Virus record (IMG/VR): IMGVR_UViG_3300037198_000035
Span: 1 to 57,671 of that record
Reading direction: 5' to 3' (one strand)
DNA length: 57,671 bases
Source of the DNA: a virus
A program made the position numbers and the translations under genes. Position 1 is the stretch's first letter. Each line of letters begins with the position of its first letter. Shown here piece by piece: positions 22,195 to 29,574 of the stretch. The notes beneath the pieces were generated by a model. The model worked only from the letters and a program-made list of their open reading frames with translations, made no database searches and had not been told where the DNA came from.

Positions 22195-22656
22195 TCAAAA
22201 AGGCACGTCATCGGATTCGCCTTCGCTTGGCAATGGGGCGGGCTTCGTCGCTGGAATTGTCACCGGCGCAGGCGGCAAGTAATCGTCCACTTCATTTTTA
22301 TCGCCGTATTTCGGATCGTGGGTAATTTTCAACCGCACAAATCCAGTTCGGCCCGCCCAAGAATTTGAAGCCGGGTCAACCACGCCAGATTCGTATTCCT
22401 TTGCCTTTCTCGTCGTCTCACAGAAATGCTTCAACTTCCACTCACTGAACCAGTCCGCGAAATAATCATAAACGTGACGATCAAAGTCCGGGCCATGCAC
22501 ATTCAATTTCAGCGCACACATTTCCTTACCGGCGTTCTTTGCCGACTTGCTGGTTTTGATATCGCTCTCCAAAACTGTGAACGGATAGTCACCGTCCGGC
22601 AGATTTGAAAAACGCGATATTTCGGATTCGTCTTTTGGTGTAAATTTTAGTGCCAT
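22195..22656 (-). CDS. DUF669-like single-strand DNA-binding protein
   Basis: The middle ('TSKSAKNAGKEMCALKL', 'WKLKHFCETTRKAKEYESG', 'AGRTGFVRLKI') follows the pattern of phage DUF669 proteins, which have an SSB-like role. It ends in a Pro-rich linker and 'ESDDVPF', an acidic tip almost the same as the DDDIPF tail that SSB uses to recruit partners. It stands beside the Sak4-like ATPase, as expected of a recombination pair. Confidence 0.8.
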   Translation of the reverse strand: MALKFTPKDESEISRFSNLPDGDYPFTVLESDIKTSKSAKNAGKEMCALKLNVHGPDFDRHVYDYFADWFSEWKLKHFCETTRKAKEYESGVVDPASNSWAGRTGFVRLKITHDPKYGDKNEVDDYLPPAPVTIPATKPAPLPSEGESDDVPF

Positions 22657-22665
22657 AATTTTGTT

Positions 22666-23565
22666 TTATTGAAGTTTTTTCTTAAGCCAGATAATTGTCG
22701 CCGCCGCCTGTTCAGTCGAAAGCTCCTTCCAGGATTCAACCCCGGCCCTCGTCCAAACTTTTTCGATTTCCTGTTCCGTGGTTTTGACTACCGAAAGCAA
22801 TTTTTCGATTTCCTTGATCTGCTCCGGTGTTGCAAACGTGATTTGATGCGTGGCGGATTCGATGTAATCCTTGCCGTAACGCTTCGCAAATTCGTCGTAT
22901 TCGAGCGGGAACTGCTCAAGGTCGGGGAAGCCGAGCAACCGCGATTTCTTTACGATGGCAATTCTCGCCGGGCCGCGCTTGACAGCTTGGAGCGTCAGGT
23001 GAAGCTCAAAAATGAGTTTGTCCCAAACGTCGGGTATGCGACCAATTTCCGTGCGCTGGCCGCTTTTGGCGTCCAAACCCCATTCAGCAGTGTCGTGCGC
23101 GACAAACCAGATATTCATATCCAGTTTCATCGCCCAGTTGACCAGCCGCCGCATTCCGGCAATGGCCGGCTTCTTAGACGCGCCAAAGGCGTCTTTCTCG
23201 CCCAGGCGTTCCGCCTCGTTCGCAATGGCGGTCTGGTAAAGCTTCGTGATGCTGTCCACGATGAGCGTTTTGTAAGGATGCTTTTCGGCGGCGAGCGCCT
23301 GCATCTGCTCGATCAAGAAATTGAAATTAAGTGCGCCGTCTTTCGGGCCAATGTAGGCGCCCCCACTTCGCTTGAGCCGGTCTTGGTAATGTTGCAAATC
23401 CGCCCCACCCTCTGTGTCAATGTAATACGGCGCTGGAAATGTCAGAGTGAACCATGTCTTTCCGACGCCGGACGCACCGAAAATCATTCCTTTGGTTTTA
23501 CCTGGAAGAACATCTTCCGGTGATTTTGCTTTTAATTTTGTGACTGTTGTGTTTTGTGGTGGCAT
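22666..23565 (-). CDS. Sak4-like phage recombination ATPase (RecA-like)
   Basis: 'GMIFGASGVGKTWFTLTFP' (P-loop at residues 30-37) and 'YYIDTEGG' (about 49-56) are typical of Sak4-like phage proteins, single-domain RecA relatives that anneal single strands with SSB. 'YKTLIVDSITKLY' is the Walker B region and 'NIWFVAHDT' follows. The C-terminal 70 residues form an extra helical tail. It is adjacent to the SSB-like gene. Confidence 0.85.
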   Translation of the reverse strand: MPPQNTTVTKLKAKSPEDVLPGKTKGMIFGASGVGKTWFTLTFPAPYYIDTEGGADLQHYQDRLKRSGGAYIGPKDGALNFNFLIEQMQALAAEKHPYKTLIVDSITKLYQTAIANEAERLGEKDAFGASKKPAIAGMRRLVNWAMKLDMNIWFVAHDTAEWGLDAKSGQRTEIGRIPDVWDKLIFELHLTLQAVKRGPARIAIVKKSRLLGFPDLEQFPLEYDEFAKRYGKDYIESATHQITFATPEQIKEIEKLLSVVKTTEQEIEKVWTRAGVESWKELSTEQAAATIIWLKKKLQ

Positions 23566-23585
23566 GGTTTTATTTTGGTTGATGG

Positions 23586-23801
23586 TTATTCGATGAAAAA
23601 TGCGATGGTGAAAAAGTAGAGGGCGACGGCCAGAAAAAGGAAGCCGACGATTTCGGAGAAAGCTGCCCGCCCCATTTCTGAGGCGGGTTTGCTCGCTTTG
23701 TGGTTAGGCAGCGAGTGCCTGTTGGCTTTCGTCATTTTGTTTTTCAACAAACAGCTAACTTCAGACCCAGCCAAAATTCTACGCTGCAAAATAGTTGTCA
23801 T
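23586..23801 (-). CDS. 71-aa protein with C-terminal membrane segment
   Basis: A basic N-terminal part and one hydrophobic span ('FSEIVGFLFLAVALYFFTIA') at the end, a tail-anchored layout. The ATG overlaps the previous stop as ATGA. Unrecognised. Confidence 0.5.
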   Translation of the reverse strand: MTTILQRRILAGSEVSCLLKNKMTKANRHSLPNHKASKPASEMGRAAFSEIVGFLFLAVALYFFTIAFFIE

Positions 23802-24013
23802 GCGATCCTCTCAACCTCAAACAGCCGTTCGTTAAGTGCGGCACCTTTGGTTTCTGGGGTGACCAGCGCACGGATAACGATGCCGATGTCTTTGGCGGCG
23901 TTGTAGAACACCCGGCGCATTCGCAGGTCGCAGGGCCGCTTGAGTGACTGGCGTGGTTTGAGGACGGTGAGCAGCTTTCGCGCTCGGATAAGGTCTTCAC
24001 TGGGTGTTCTCAT
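23798..24013 (-). CDS. 71-aa early protein, first gene of the leftward operon
   Basis: A basic protein ('IRARKLLTVLKPRQSLKRPC', 'LRMRRVFYNAAKDIGIVIRA') of unknown family. The ATG at 24013 follows a promoter-like sequence by about 47 bases, so it is probably the first gene of the long minus-strand operon. It overlaps the next gene by ATGA. Confidence 0.6.
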   Translation of the reverse strand: MRTPSEDLIRARKLLTVLKPRQSLKRPCDLRMRRVFYNAAKDIGIVIRALVTPETKGAALNERLFEVERIA

Positions 24014-24059
24014 TGGCCGAACACTCTCACAGGCTTGGCGACGAGTCAACAATCATTTC

Positions 24060-24088
24060 AAAATAAATTACGATTACAGATTTGTTAA
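24060..24088 (-). promoter_or_regulatory. Sigma70-like promoter for the leftward early operon
   Basis: On the minus strand TTAACA (24083-24088) is followed after 17 bases by TATTTT (24060-24065), about 47 bases upstream of the first gene start at 24013. Confidence 0.5.
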
Positions 24089-24238
24089 TGACTGAGCCTT
24101 GGACATGCTAATTGTCCAACCAACCGTTTATTGTCCTGCGATTGGCAAAAAGTGTGTGTTGACGGAATCTTGGACTTTTGCGAGGGTTGGGTGTTCGCAG
24201 GAACCGGCGGCGTGACACCCGACCGTAAGCGCAGAAAC

Positions 24239-24349
24239 ATGACAATCGAAAATTCAACTCCGTTGCTGGCGTTCTCGACGCCCTCCAAAGTGCCGCAAGG
24301 CTGCTGCGAAGTGTCACCGTCCCCGCCGGCAACGGAACTGAGATTTTGA
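24239..24349 (+). CDS. 36-aa peptide at the head of the replication operon
   Basis: A short frame rich in Ser and Pro, ending 3 bases before the next gene start. The ribosome binding site is weak and the peptide resembles nothing known; its position at the head of the operon is the main support. The rest of 24089-24238 shows no gene. Confidence 0.3.
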   Translation: MTIENSTPLLAFSTPSKVPQGCCEVSPSPPATELRF

Positions 24350-24352
24350 ATT

Positions 24353-25180
24353 ATGCCGCTCTACCAAATTAAAGACTGGGACGCCTTTTTTGAGAACGAC
24401 CGCAGCCGCAACCGTATCCAGTGCTCGTTTGTGTGCGTTCCAAACAAGCAGCATGGTATGGGCTTTTGCCGTATCATGGCCGAGGTGGACGGGGCGGCGA
24501 TCTACGGCATTTGGCATTGCATTGTGGGCGCCTGTTCCCAGCAGCGCAAACGCAACGGCTGGCTCACACCAGACGGTGACAAGGCGGTGAGTGGATGGGG
24601 AGTCGAGGACCTGGCTTTGAAGTTCCGCCGGCCTGAATCCGAAATCGCCCGCGCATTGGAAGTGCTTTGTTCTGAAAAGGTTGGGTGGATTATTGACCAC
24701 GAAAACACCGCAAGTCACCGCCAAGTCACCGCCAAGTCACCGCCTACTCACGTAGAAGGAAGGAAGGAAGGAATAGAAGGAAAGAAGGAAGTGAATGGTC
24801 GCTTCACTCCCCCCGCGCTCGAAACGGTGAAGCTTCAAGCCGCCAAAATCGGACTCAGCGACCTCGAAGCGGAGAAGTTTTTCAACCACTACACCGCTAA
24901 CGGTTGGAAGGTTGGGAAAAACCCAATGCGGTCATGGACTCACGCGCTTTCAAACTGGAAGCTCAACGCTCAAAATTATGGAAACGGAAAAATCAACAGC
25001 ACGAACAGCCGCCCAAATCCTCGAAACGTCGGAATCATTCGCGGGCCTACGGACTACGCCACCGCCAAGCCGCGCCGCCAAGTCGAACTCGAAGCCGAAC
25101 GCGCTCGCCTGGCAAGCCAAGTGGCTGCCGATGAAAATAACCCACCCACAACTCAATCAGGCGCGGGCGTCACTGTTTAA
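24353..25180 (+). CDS. Replisome-organiser-like phage protein, 275 aa
   Basis: The start ('YQIKDWDAFFENDRSRN') and a winged-helix-type region ('WGVEDLALKFRRPESEIARALEVLCSEKVGWI') match phage replication initiators that bind the origin and load the helicase with a DnaC-like partner. A Lys/Glu-rich linker ('EGRKEGIEGKKEVNGR') and a second helical domain with 'FFNHYTANGWKVGKNPMRSW', common in such proteins, follow. The loader gene overlaps its end. Confidence 0.75.
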   Translation: MPLYQIKDWDAFFENDRSRNRIQCSFVCVPNKQHGMGFCRIMAEVDGAAIYGIWHCIVGACSQQRKRNGWLTPDGDKAVSGWGVEDLALKFRRPESEIARALEVLCSEKVGWIIDHENTASHRQVTAKSPPTHVEGRKEGIEGKKEVNGRFTPPALETVKLQAAKIGLSDLEAEKFFNHYTANGWKVGKNPMRSWTHALSNWKLNAQNYGNGKINSTNSRPNPRNVGIIRGPTDYATAKPRRQVELEAERARLASQVAADENNPPTTQSGAGVTV

Positions 25181-25733
25181 TTTCTGCGCAGCTTATTCAA
25201 AACAGCCAAGCTGCGGCAGGACCGTCATTCTCTACGGCGAGAACGGGAGCGGAAAAACCCGCCTGATAAAACAAGTCTGCCGTTGGGCGTCACTCACCGC
25301 GCAATTCATGCCGATGGTGAACCGGCCCGACCTTGGAGATCAAACCGGGCTGGCTTACTCGCTTTTTTATCACTGGCCATCCGTGGTGGATGAGTTCCAA
25401 AAACGGCAGGACATCGGAGCGGTTGACGAGTTGATGGATTGCAGTCTGGCTGTGGTTGATGACATTGGAGCAGAGCACGACCCAAGCGGATTTGGACGCG
25501 AGCAGCTTTACCTTCTGCTGTCTCGCCGGGAATATAAATGGAACCTGTTCACGACAAACTTTGCGCCCGCCGAATGGGACAATAAATTTGAGCGTCGGAT
25601 TGCCTCTCGACTGTTTCGCAACGCGGAGCACATTGACCTTTCGATGGTGCCTGATTTCTCGACGGTCAATTTAAAACCGCTCATTCAGTCGCCAGAGTTG
25701 GCGAAGAAGTTCCGGGAGGCGGCAAAAGTTTAA
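25131..25733 (+). CDS. DnaC-like helicase loader (AAA+ ATPase)
   Basis: 'VILYGENGSGKTRLIKQV' (Walker A, about residues 36-43) and 'CSLAVVDDIGAEHD' (Walker B, about 107-116) followed by 'FTTNFAPAEWDNKFERRIASRLFR' (sensor 1 and Arg finger region) define a DnaC/IstB-type ATPase. The ATG at 25131 overlaps the organiser gene by 50 bases; an ATG at 24978 would add 51 residues that look plausible ('TARTAAQILETSESFAGL'). The TAA stop is inside the GTTTAAC core of attC5. Confidence 0.85.
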   Translation: MKITHPQLNQARASLFNFCAAYSKQPSCGRTVILYGENGSGKTRLIKQVCRWASLTAQFMPMVNRPDLGDQTGLAYSLFYHWPSVVDEFQKRQDIGAVDELMDCSLAVVDDIGAEHDPSGFGREQLYLLLSRREYKWNLFTTNFAPAEWDNKFERRIASRLFRNAEHIDLSMVPDFSTVNLKPLIQSPELAKKFREAAKV

Positions 25734-25850
25734 CGAAAAAGCTCAGACGCGCTCGCGGTGAGCTTGGCAAAAAGAGAAAGGTAAATATGACAAAACGACA
25801 ATCGAAAACTGGAAGGCGTACCCCGCGTCGTCTGAAGCGCGTTGTTAGCC
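25728..25850 (-). repeat. attC5, solitary integron-type site in opposite orientation
   Basis: Read on the minus strand: R'' GGCTAAC (25850-25844) followed by AACGCG, and R' GTTAAAC (25734-25728), a perfect GTTRRRY. Arms pair as GCTTCAGACG against GCTCAGACG with an extra T on the R'' side. CGACGGCTAAC on the minus strand (25854-25844) is the exact complement of the cassette start at 26045-26035. It shares 21 bases around the R'' side with attC4. Confidence 0.85.
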
Positions 25851-26044
25851 GTCGTAAGCGCGCGCTCGCAACCTTCTATATTCCGCCGGATGACGGGACA
25901 AACTTCGTGATACCAGGGCCACCTGACGAAGCGGGGCTGGACATGGCAAGCGACCACATGGGCATTCCGGCGGTTCAAATAAAAGTGCGCCGAAAATATG
26001 TGACGGAAGCGTTTCTAAAAAACCTGCCCGAATACGACGGCTAA
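25787..26044 (+). CDS. Cassette ORF of the solitary attC5 cassette, 85 aa
   Basis: The first 28 residues ('RRTPRRLKRVVSRRKRALA') are encoded by the attC5 arm and are strongly basic; the rest ('FYIPPDDGTNFVIPGPPDE' onward) is a small acidic-to-neutral domain with no known family. The start has GAGAAAGG 6-7 bases upstream in the attC loop. The TAA stop is inside the GGCTAAC box that starts the cassette. It reads with the replication operon and against cassette polarity. Confidence 0.65.
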   Translation: MTKRQSKTGRRTPRRLKRVVSRRKRALATFYIPPDDGTNFVIPGPPDEAGLDMASDHMGIPAVQIKVRRKYVTEAFLKNLPEYDG

Positions 26045-26158
26045 CAGTTGATTCAACCAACCTGGTTGGCATAACTCAAAAAATAACCGCTTGACATTCC
26101 CGCACTTAAGCCGCCGTCCCGAAGCCAACGGCAGGCCGATTGCGATTTGGAGGAAGAA

Positions 26159-26353
26159 ATGATCGCGCTCAAGCAATGGCTCGCAACTGAAGCAGCGCGG
26201 ATGCTGACAACGCCCGCCGTGATTTACAATGCCCTGCGCCGGGGCGATTACAAGAACGTCCAACTGCGGCGCGTAAACAAGCGCGTTGTGTTCGTTCGCA
26301 AACTCAGGACACACCCGCACAGATTCCAAGTGAACACCGGACAAAACAACTGA
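26159..26353 (+). CDS. Small helix-turn-helix-like protein, 64 aa
   Basis: 'LATEAARMLTTPAVIYNALRRG' resembles the helix-turn-helix of small excisionase-like or winged-helix phage proteins, followed by a basic strand region. The ATG at 26159 has GGAGGAAG 3 bases upstream. It may regulate the replication operon. The 114 bases before it include a CCAACCTGGTTGG palindrome but no gene. Confidence 0.6.
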   Translation: MIALKQWLATEAARMLTTPAVIYNALRRGDYKNVQLRRVNKRVVFVRKLRTHPHRFQVNTGQNN

Positions 26354-26354
26354 A

Positions 26355-26567
26355 ATGAAACCCCGCGAATGTGAATCAATGGCCGACCTCTGCTCGATGG
26401 ACTCAACACACAAGAGCGTTGGGAGATTCGATATGTTGCTGCAACACGACCAAGCTGTGATATTCACCGACCAGCCAAACGGCGAAAAATGCCGGGCCAC
26501 AATCACAATTCCAAAACCCATCTTCCTGCAAATGATCGAATGGTATTCAACTGACCAAACCACTTAA
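26355..26567 (+). CDS. Hypothetical protein, 70 aa
   Basis: Begins one base after the previous stop. A small mixed alpha/beta protein of unknown family ('GRFDMLLQHDQAVIFTDQP'). Its stop codon TAA is part of the stem of the terminator that follows. Confidence 0.6.
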   Translation: MKPRECESMADLCSMDSTHKSVGRFDMLLQHDQAVIFTDQPNGEKCRATITIPKPIFLQMIEWYSTDQTT

Positions 26568-26634
26568 AGCCGGGGCGCTCTTGGCCTGTTGCCAAGCGGT
26601 CTTAAAATCCACCGTCACGCGCCCCGGCTTATTT
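26567..26634 (+). terminator. Strong rho-independent terminator of the replication operon
   Basis: AAGCCGGGGCGC (26567-26578) pairs perfectly with GCGCCCCGGCTT (26619-26630), with an inner hairpin CTTGGC/GCCAAG, and is followed by ATTTT. Confidence 0.75.
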
Positions 26635-26671
26635 TCCGGCGTTTGGTGGTATCTGGACACCATCCGACATC

Positions 26672-26710
26672 GAAAAGCCCGTCTCAAGTCATTTGCGGCT
26701 TGAAACGGGC
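26672..26710 (-). terminator. Rho-independent terminator of the leftward operon
   Basis: On the minus strand GCCCGTTTCAAG (26710-26699) pairs with CTTGAGACGGGC (26688-26677), one mismatch, and is followed by TTTTC. It lies about 20 bases after the 56-aa gene. Confidence 0.7.
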
Positions 26711-26730
26711 CTATGTGGTGGATGGACAGA

Positions 26731-26901
26731 CTATCCAGACGCCATTTCCTGATTCTGTGGCTTCACAGGGCGCGTTTTCGGCGTATGTCCTGCCCACCGC
26801 GCCGAGTTAGCCTTGCGAGCGGCTGCGGTCTTGGCCGGGCTTTTGGCTTGGCCACCCTTGCGTCCGATCTCGGATAGGTAGTTTCGAGTTTCTTGGTTCA
26901 T
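26731..26901 (-). CDS. 56-aa KGGQAKSPAK-type small phage protein
   Basis: 'IGRKGGQAKSPAKTAAARKA' is a pattern seen in many small phage and plasmid proteins of unknown role, probably nucleic-acid binding. The ATG at 26901 follows the previous gene by 13 bases and the gene is followed by a terminator. Confidence 0.7.
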   Translation of the reverse strand: MNQETRNYLSEIGRKGGQAKSPAKTAAARKANSARWAGHTPKTRPVKPQNQEMASG

Positions 26902-26914
26902 AAATCAGCTTGGT

Positions 26915-27028
26915 TTATTGTCGGGCCTTGGCGCGGAGCGTGGATGCCTTTTTGAAAGCATCGGAAAGGACTTTCAGCGTGTTTGGGTCACGCAATCCGT
27001 TGTTCAGTGGGCCAGATTCAAGGGCCAT
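26915..27028 (-). CDS. 37-aa protein
   Basis: A short frame ('ALESGPLNNGLRDPNTLKVL' onward) overlapping the end of the 64-aa gene by 11 bases. The in-frame extension to 27160 would overlap that gene almost fully and is less likely. Unrecognised. Confidence 0.4.
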   Translation of the reverse strand: MALESGPLNNGLRDPNTLKVLSDAFKKASTLRAKARQ

Positions 27029-27212
27029 CACAGCAAAACGCCCTTCGACCGTTGCGTTCTCCTTGCCACAATCCGGGCTGTCCGCATTCACAGGTTTGCG
27101 CCTCCGTAGCTGGCGCGGTTTGATGGACTTCAGGACGCGGATTGTTTTCGTCAGCGTCAACGCCGAAATTCGGATTCGGCAAGCTGGACTTGGTTTGAGT
27201 TTTTGATTTCAT
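27018..27212 (-). CDS. 64-aa protein with Cys pair
   Basis: A polar N-terminal region rich in Pro and Asn and a C-terminal 'TCECGQPGLWQGERNGRRAF' with further Cys residues, possibly a small zinc-binding tail. Unrecognised. It starts 5 bases after the pentapeptide protein gene ends. Confidence 0.5.
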   Translation of the reverse strand: MKSKTQTKSSLPNPNFGVDADENNPRPEVHQTAPATEAQTCECGQPGLWQGERNGRRAFCCDGP

Positions 27213-27216
27213 AGTT

Positions 27217-28017
27217 TTAGCTGTTGTGGTCTTGAGCCTCTTGTTTGGTGATGAAAAAGTGGATGCCGTTTGAGCATTCTAATAGCGGGTTAGGGTCGTA
27301 TTTGTCCGGCTTGACGGTTTCGCCCACTTTGTAAACATGCCCGTTGTGCAAACCTTTCCCTTCACCCCCAAGTACAATGGCGAATTCGGCTCGGCACTTG
27401 CGACCAATTAACCCGCCAACTCGTTTTGCTTTAGCCGGGATTTGCAGTTTGCATAGCACGCCGTTTTGCAACTTTTTCCAGCCGATTAAATCACCTTCCG
27501 GCAGGATGGTTCTTTGATTCAACAATTTTTTCAGGTCTGCGCCTGACAGGTTTGCGCCTGACAGGTATGCGCCTGACAGGTCTGCGCCTGACAGGTATGC
27601 GCCTGACAGGTATGCGCCTGACAGGTCTGCGCTTGACAGGTTTGCGCGTGACAGGTTTGCGCGTGACAGGTCTGCGCTTGACAGGTATGCGCCTGACAGG
27701 TTTGCGCTTGACAGGTATGCGCCTGACAGGTTTGCGCCTGACAGGTTTGCGCGTGACAGGTTTGCGCCTGACAGGTTTGCGCCTGACAGGTATGCGCCTG
27801 ACAGGTCTGCGCCTGACAGGTTTGCGCGTGACAGGTTTGCGCCTGACAGGTCTGCGCCTGACAGGTCTGCGCCTGACAGGTTGGCACCGCGCAGGTCGGC
27901 ATCGCGCAGGTTGGCATGGATGGCAAGCGCGGCAATTATAGCATCGCCGATGCTTTCCGCGTCGGTTTCAAAAATAACTGTTTCTCTATTCCAGCGGGAT
28001 ACAATTTTTATTTTCAT
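27217..28017 (-). CDS. Pentapeptide-repeat protein, 266 aa
   Basis: After a short N-terminal domain come about 26 pentapeptides of the form A(N/D)LSG or A(N/D)LSR (about residues 36-165), which fold into a right-handed quadrilateral beta-helix. A separate C-terminal domain of about 100 residues ('LPEGDLIGWKKLQNGVLCKL' and later) follows and is found as a stand-alone phage domain. Pentapeptide proteins such as Qnr mimic DNA and protect or inhibit gyrase; whether this one does so is not known. Start 28017 gives the compact protein. Confidence 0.85.
   Translation of the reverse strand: MKIKIVSRWNRETVIFETDAESIGDAIIAALAIHANLRDADLRGANLSGADLSGADLSGANLSRANLSGADLSGAYLSGANLSGANLSRANLSGANLSGAYLSSANLSGAYLSSADLSRANLSRANLSSADLSGAYLSGAYLSGADLSGAYLSGANLSGADLKKLLNQRTILPEGDLIGWKKLQNGVLCKLQIPAKAKRVGGLIGRKCRAEFAIVLGGEGKGLHNGHVYKVGETVKPDKYDPNPLLECSNGIHFFITKQEAQDHNS
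27531..27890. repeat. 15-bp tandem repeat (GCGCCTGACAGGTNT)
   Basis: About 23-24 units of 15 bp with little variation (GCGCCTGACAGG or GCGCTTGACAGG or GCGCGTGACAGG, then TTT, TCT or TAT). It encodes the pentapeptide repeats. The near-identity at the DNA level points to recent expansion. It has no spacers and is not a CRISPR array. Confidence 0.9.
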
Positions 28018-28057
28018 AATTTTATTTGAGTTGCCGCCAGTTAAGGCGGCGATTGGG

Positions 28058-28471
28058 TTAGTTCTGCATCTTCCTTTCCTCGTCAACCAGATCGTGCAAC
28101 TGCAAATCTTCAAGATCGGCAACGAACATAATGCCAAATTGCTTTGTCTTGATGAAACAGCCGTGCCGGTGCGTTGAGTGGTCGGGCAGGCAGAACAGGC
28201 CCCAAAGCCCGCTTGAGGACGTGTAAGCGGTTTGCGTGTAGCCGAGACGCTTGGCGGCGCGTTCGCAAAACTCAATTTCCTTTTCGCTCATTTCGACTTG
28301 GTTAATATCCGGCGCTCCCCCGGTCGGAATTGTGGCGCGTTTTATGGCGGAGCAAACTAGCCCGGCATATAACCCGCCGACTGTTCCGTCCTGCTTGTCG
28401 GCCCGCTCTTTGTAGCGTAGAAAATTGGCCGCGTCTTCACTGTCTGCAAACTGTATTTTCACTGTTTTCAT
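28058..28471 (-). CDS. Hypothetical early protein, 137 aa
   Basis: The N-terminus ('MKTVKIQFADSEDAANFLRY') is a beta-alpha type start; the C-terminal half has a Cys/His-containing segment ('GLFCLPDHSTHRHGCFI'). Unknown family. GGAAAT lies just before the ATG. Confidence 0.6.
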   Translation of the reverse strand: MKTVKIQFADSEDAANFLRYKERADKQDGTVGGLYAGLVCSAIKRATIPTGGAPDINQVEMSEKEIEFCERAAKRLGYTQTAYTSSSGLWGLFCLPDHSTHRHGCFIKTKQFGIMFVADLEDLQLHDLVDEERKMQN

Positions 28472-28549
28472 ATTTTCATTTCCTTTTTAGTTGTTTGTTA
28501 ATTCCGGTTACAAGCCGCCCGCCGCGTGTGCGGGCGAACTGAAAACGGG

Positions 28550-29059
28550 CTATTTGCCGAGAACGGCGGCGAGTTGAGCGTCAGCTTTCTGCACGGCGAG
28601 ATATGCCTCGTTCATCGCGCCGTAATCCTGCAACGTCAGTTTTCCAAGAAAGCCGGGATTTGATTTGGCGAGGTCATCGAAATAAAACGCCTTGAACTTC
28701 GCCCAAGCATCCGCCACCGCGACCAGAGCGGCGCGTTCGGATTTTTCTTTGAATGGCTCAGCCACAAAAACACCCAGAGCGGGAACAGCATCGGCCACTT
28801 CCAAGGCGTGTTCTAATTGTCCCTCGTATCGTTCGCAAAAATTTCCTTCGTCATCAAACAGGCCAACCATCAAACGGAGCGCCTCAATTGCTTTTGTGTT
28901 TTCGTTCAATTCTGACTCAATCACCATTGCTAATTCGGCCTTTTGCTCAGGGCCGCGCCGAGGCTCTGTTAGGCACCAAGTTAAAATGCGGCCTGCTAGT
29001 TTAAGCGTGAACCCTTCCGGCCTCGCCGTAGCCTTGTCGTTTTGATTCTGTGTTTTCAT
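28550..29059 (-). CDS. Hypothetical early protein, 169 aa
   Basis: A mostly helical protein with no membrane segment ('ERAALVAVADAWAKFKAFYF', 'LQDYGAMNEAYLAVQKADAQ'). The ATG at 29059 has AAAGG 7 bases upstream, chosen over an ATG at 29230. Function unknown. Confidence 0.6.
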   Translation of the reverse strand: MKTQNQNDKATARPEGFTLKLAGRILTWCLTEPRRGPEQKAELAMVIESELNENTKAIEALRLMVGLFDDEGNFCERYEGQLEHALEVADAVPALGVFVAEPFKEKSERAALVAVADAWAKFKAFYFDDLAKSNPGFLGKLTLQDYGAMNEAYLAVQKADAQLAAVLGK

Positions 29060-29090
29060 CGTTTTACCTTTCGTTTTGTGGGTGGGGTGG

Positions 29091-29570
29091 TTAAAGGTTA
29101 GAAGATTTTGACAGTCTTTCATTTTCGGCCATGAGTGCCGCGATTCCAGTGGCGAGGTCATACCAGACGCCGTGAACGCCCCGGTCGAGATATTCCGCGA
29201 CATAGTTTGCGAGTTGCTCCCGTTGAGCATCTGTCAGGGGTGCGGACGCGATTATTTTTTGATTTGCGACAATAAGCTCCCCGATGATTCCATCCTTCGC
29301 GGCGGCGCGGCGCGTTAGGCTTTTCACCTCGCAGAGGATGGACTCGTTTTCTTTTCTCAGCCTGTCGCACTCATTGCAGAGCCGCTGAATATCCTTAAGT
29401 GACCCGCTTCCAAAAACGGGGTCGTTACCGATCCCCCACTTGTGCATTATCTCATTTTCAATATTAGATGCCTTATTCTGTCTATTTTTGGTAGTCATAT
29501 AATTCAAAAGCCCCAACCATCCGCTCAGCGTTAAACCTCGGCGTGTTGTGTGCTCAGTTCGGTCATTCAT
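29091..29570 (-). CDS. Hypothetical coiled-coil protein, 159 aa
   Basis: The central part is a coiled coil ('LCNECDRLRKENESILCEVK') and the C-terminal part helical. The start at 29570 lies 4 bases after the previous stop; an alternative ATG at 29498 would remove 'TEHTTRRGLTLSGWLGLL', which may be encoded by a mobile-site relic (GTTAAAC core at 29530-29536). Function unknown. Confidence 0.55.
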   Translation of the reverse strand: MNDRTEHTTRRGLTLSGWLGLLNYMTTKNRQNKASNIENEIMHKWGIGNDPVFGSGSLKDIQRLCNECDRLRKENESILCEVKSLTRRAAAKDGIIGELIVANQKIIASAPLTDAQREQLANYVAEYLDRGVHGVWYDLATGIAALMAENERLSKSSNL

Positions 29571-29574
29571 GCAA

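Noticed and set aside
26054-26066. Attachment site at the CCAACCTGGTTGG palindrome
   Set aside because: A simple short palindrome, with no second copy or cassette core beside it beyond the known cassette start.
27531-27941. CRISPR array or antisense protein in the 15-bp repeats
   Set aside because: Units are contiguous with no spacers, and the minus-strand pentapeptide frame explains them; frames on the other strand are low-complexity by-products.
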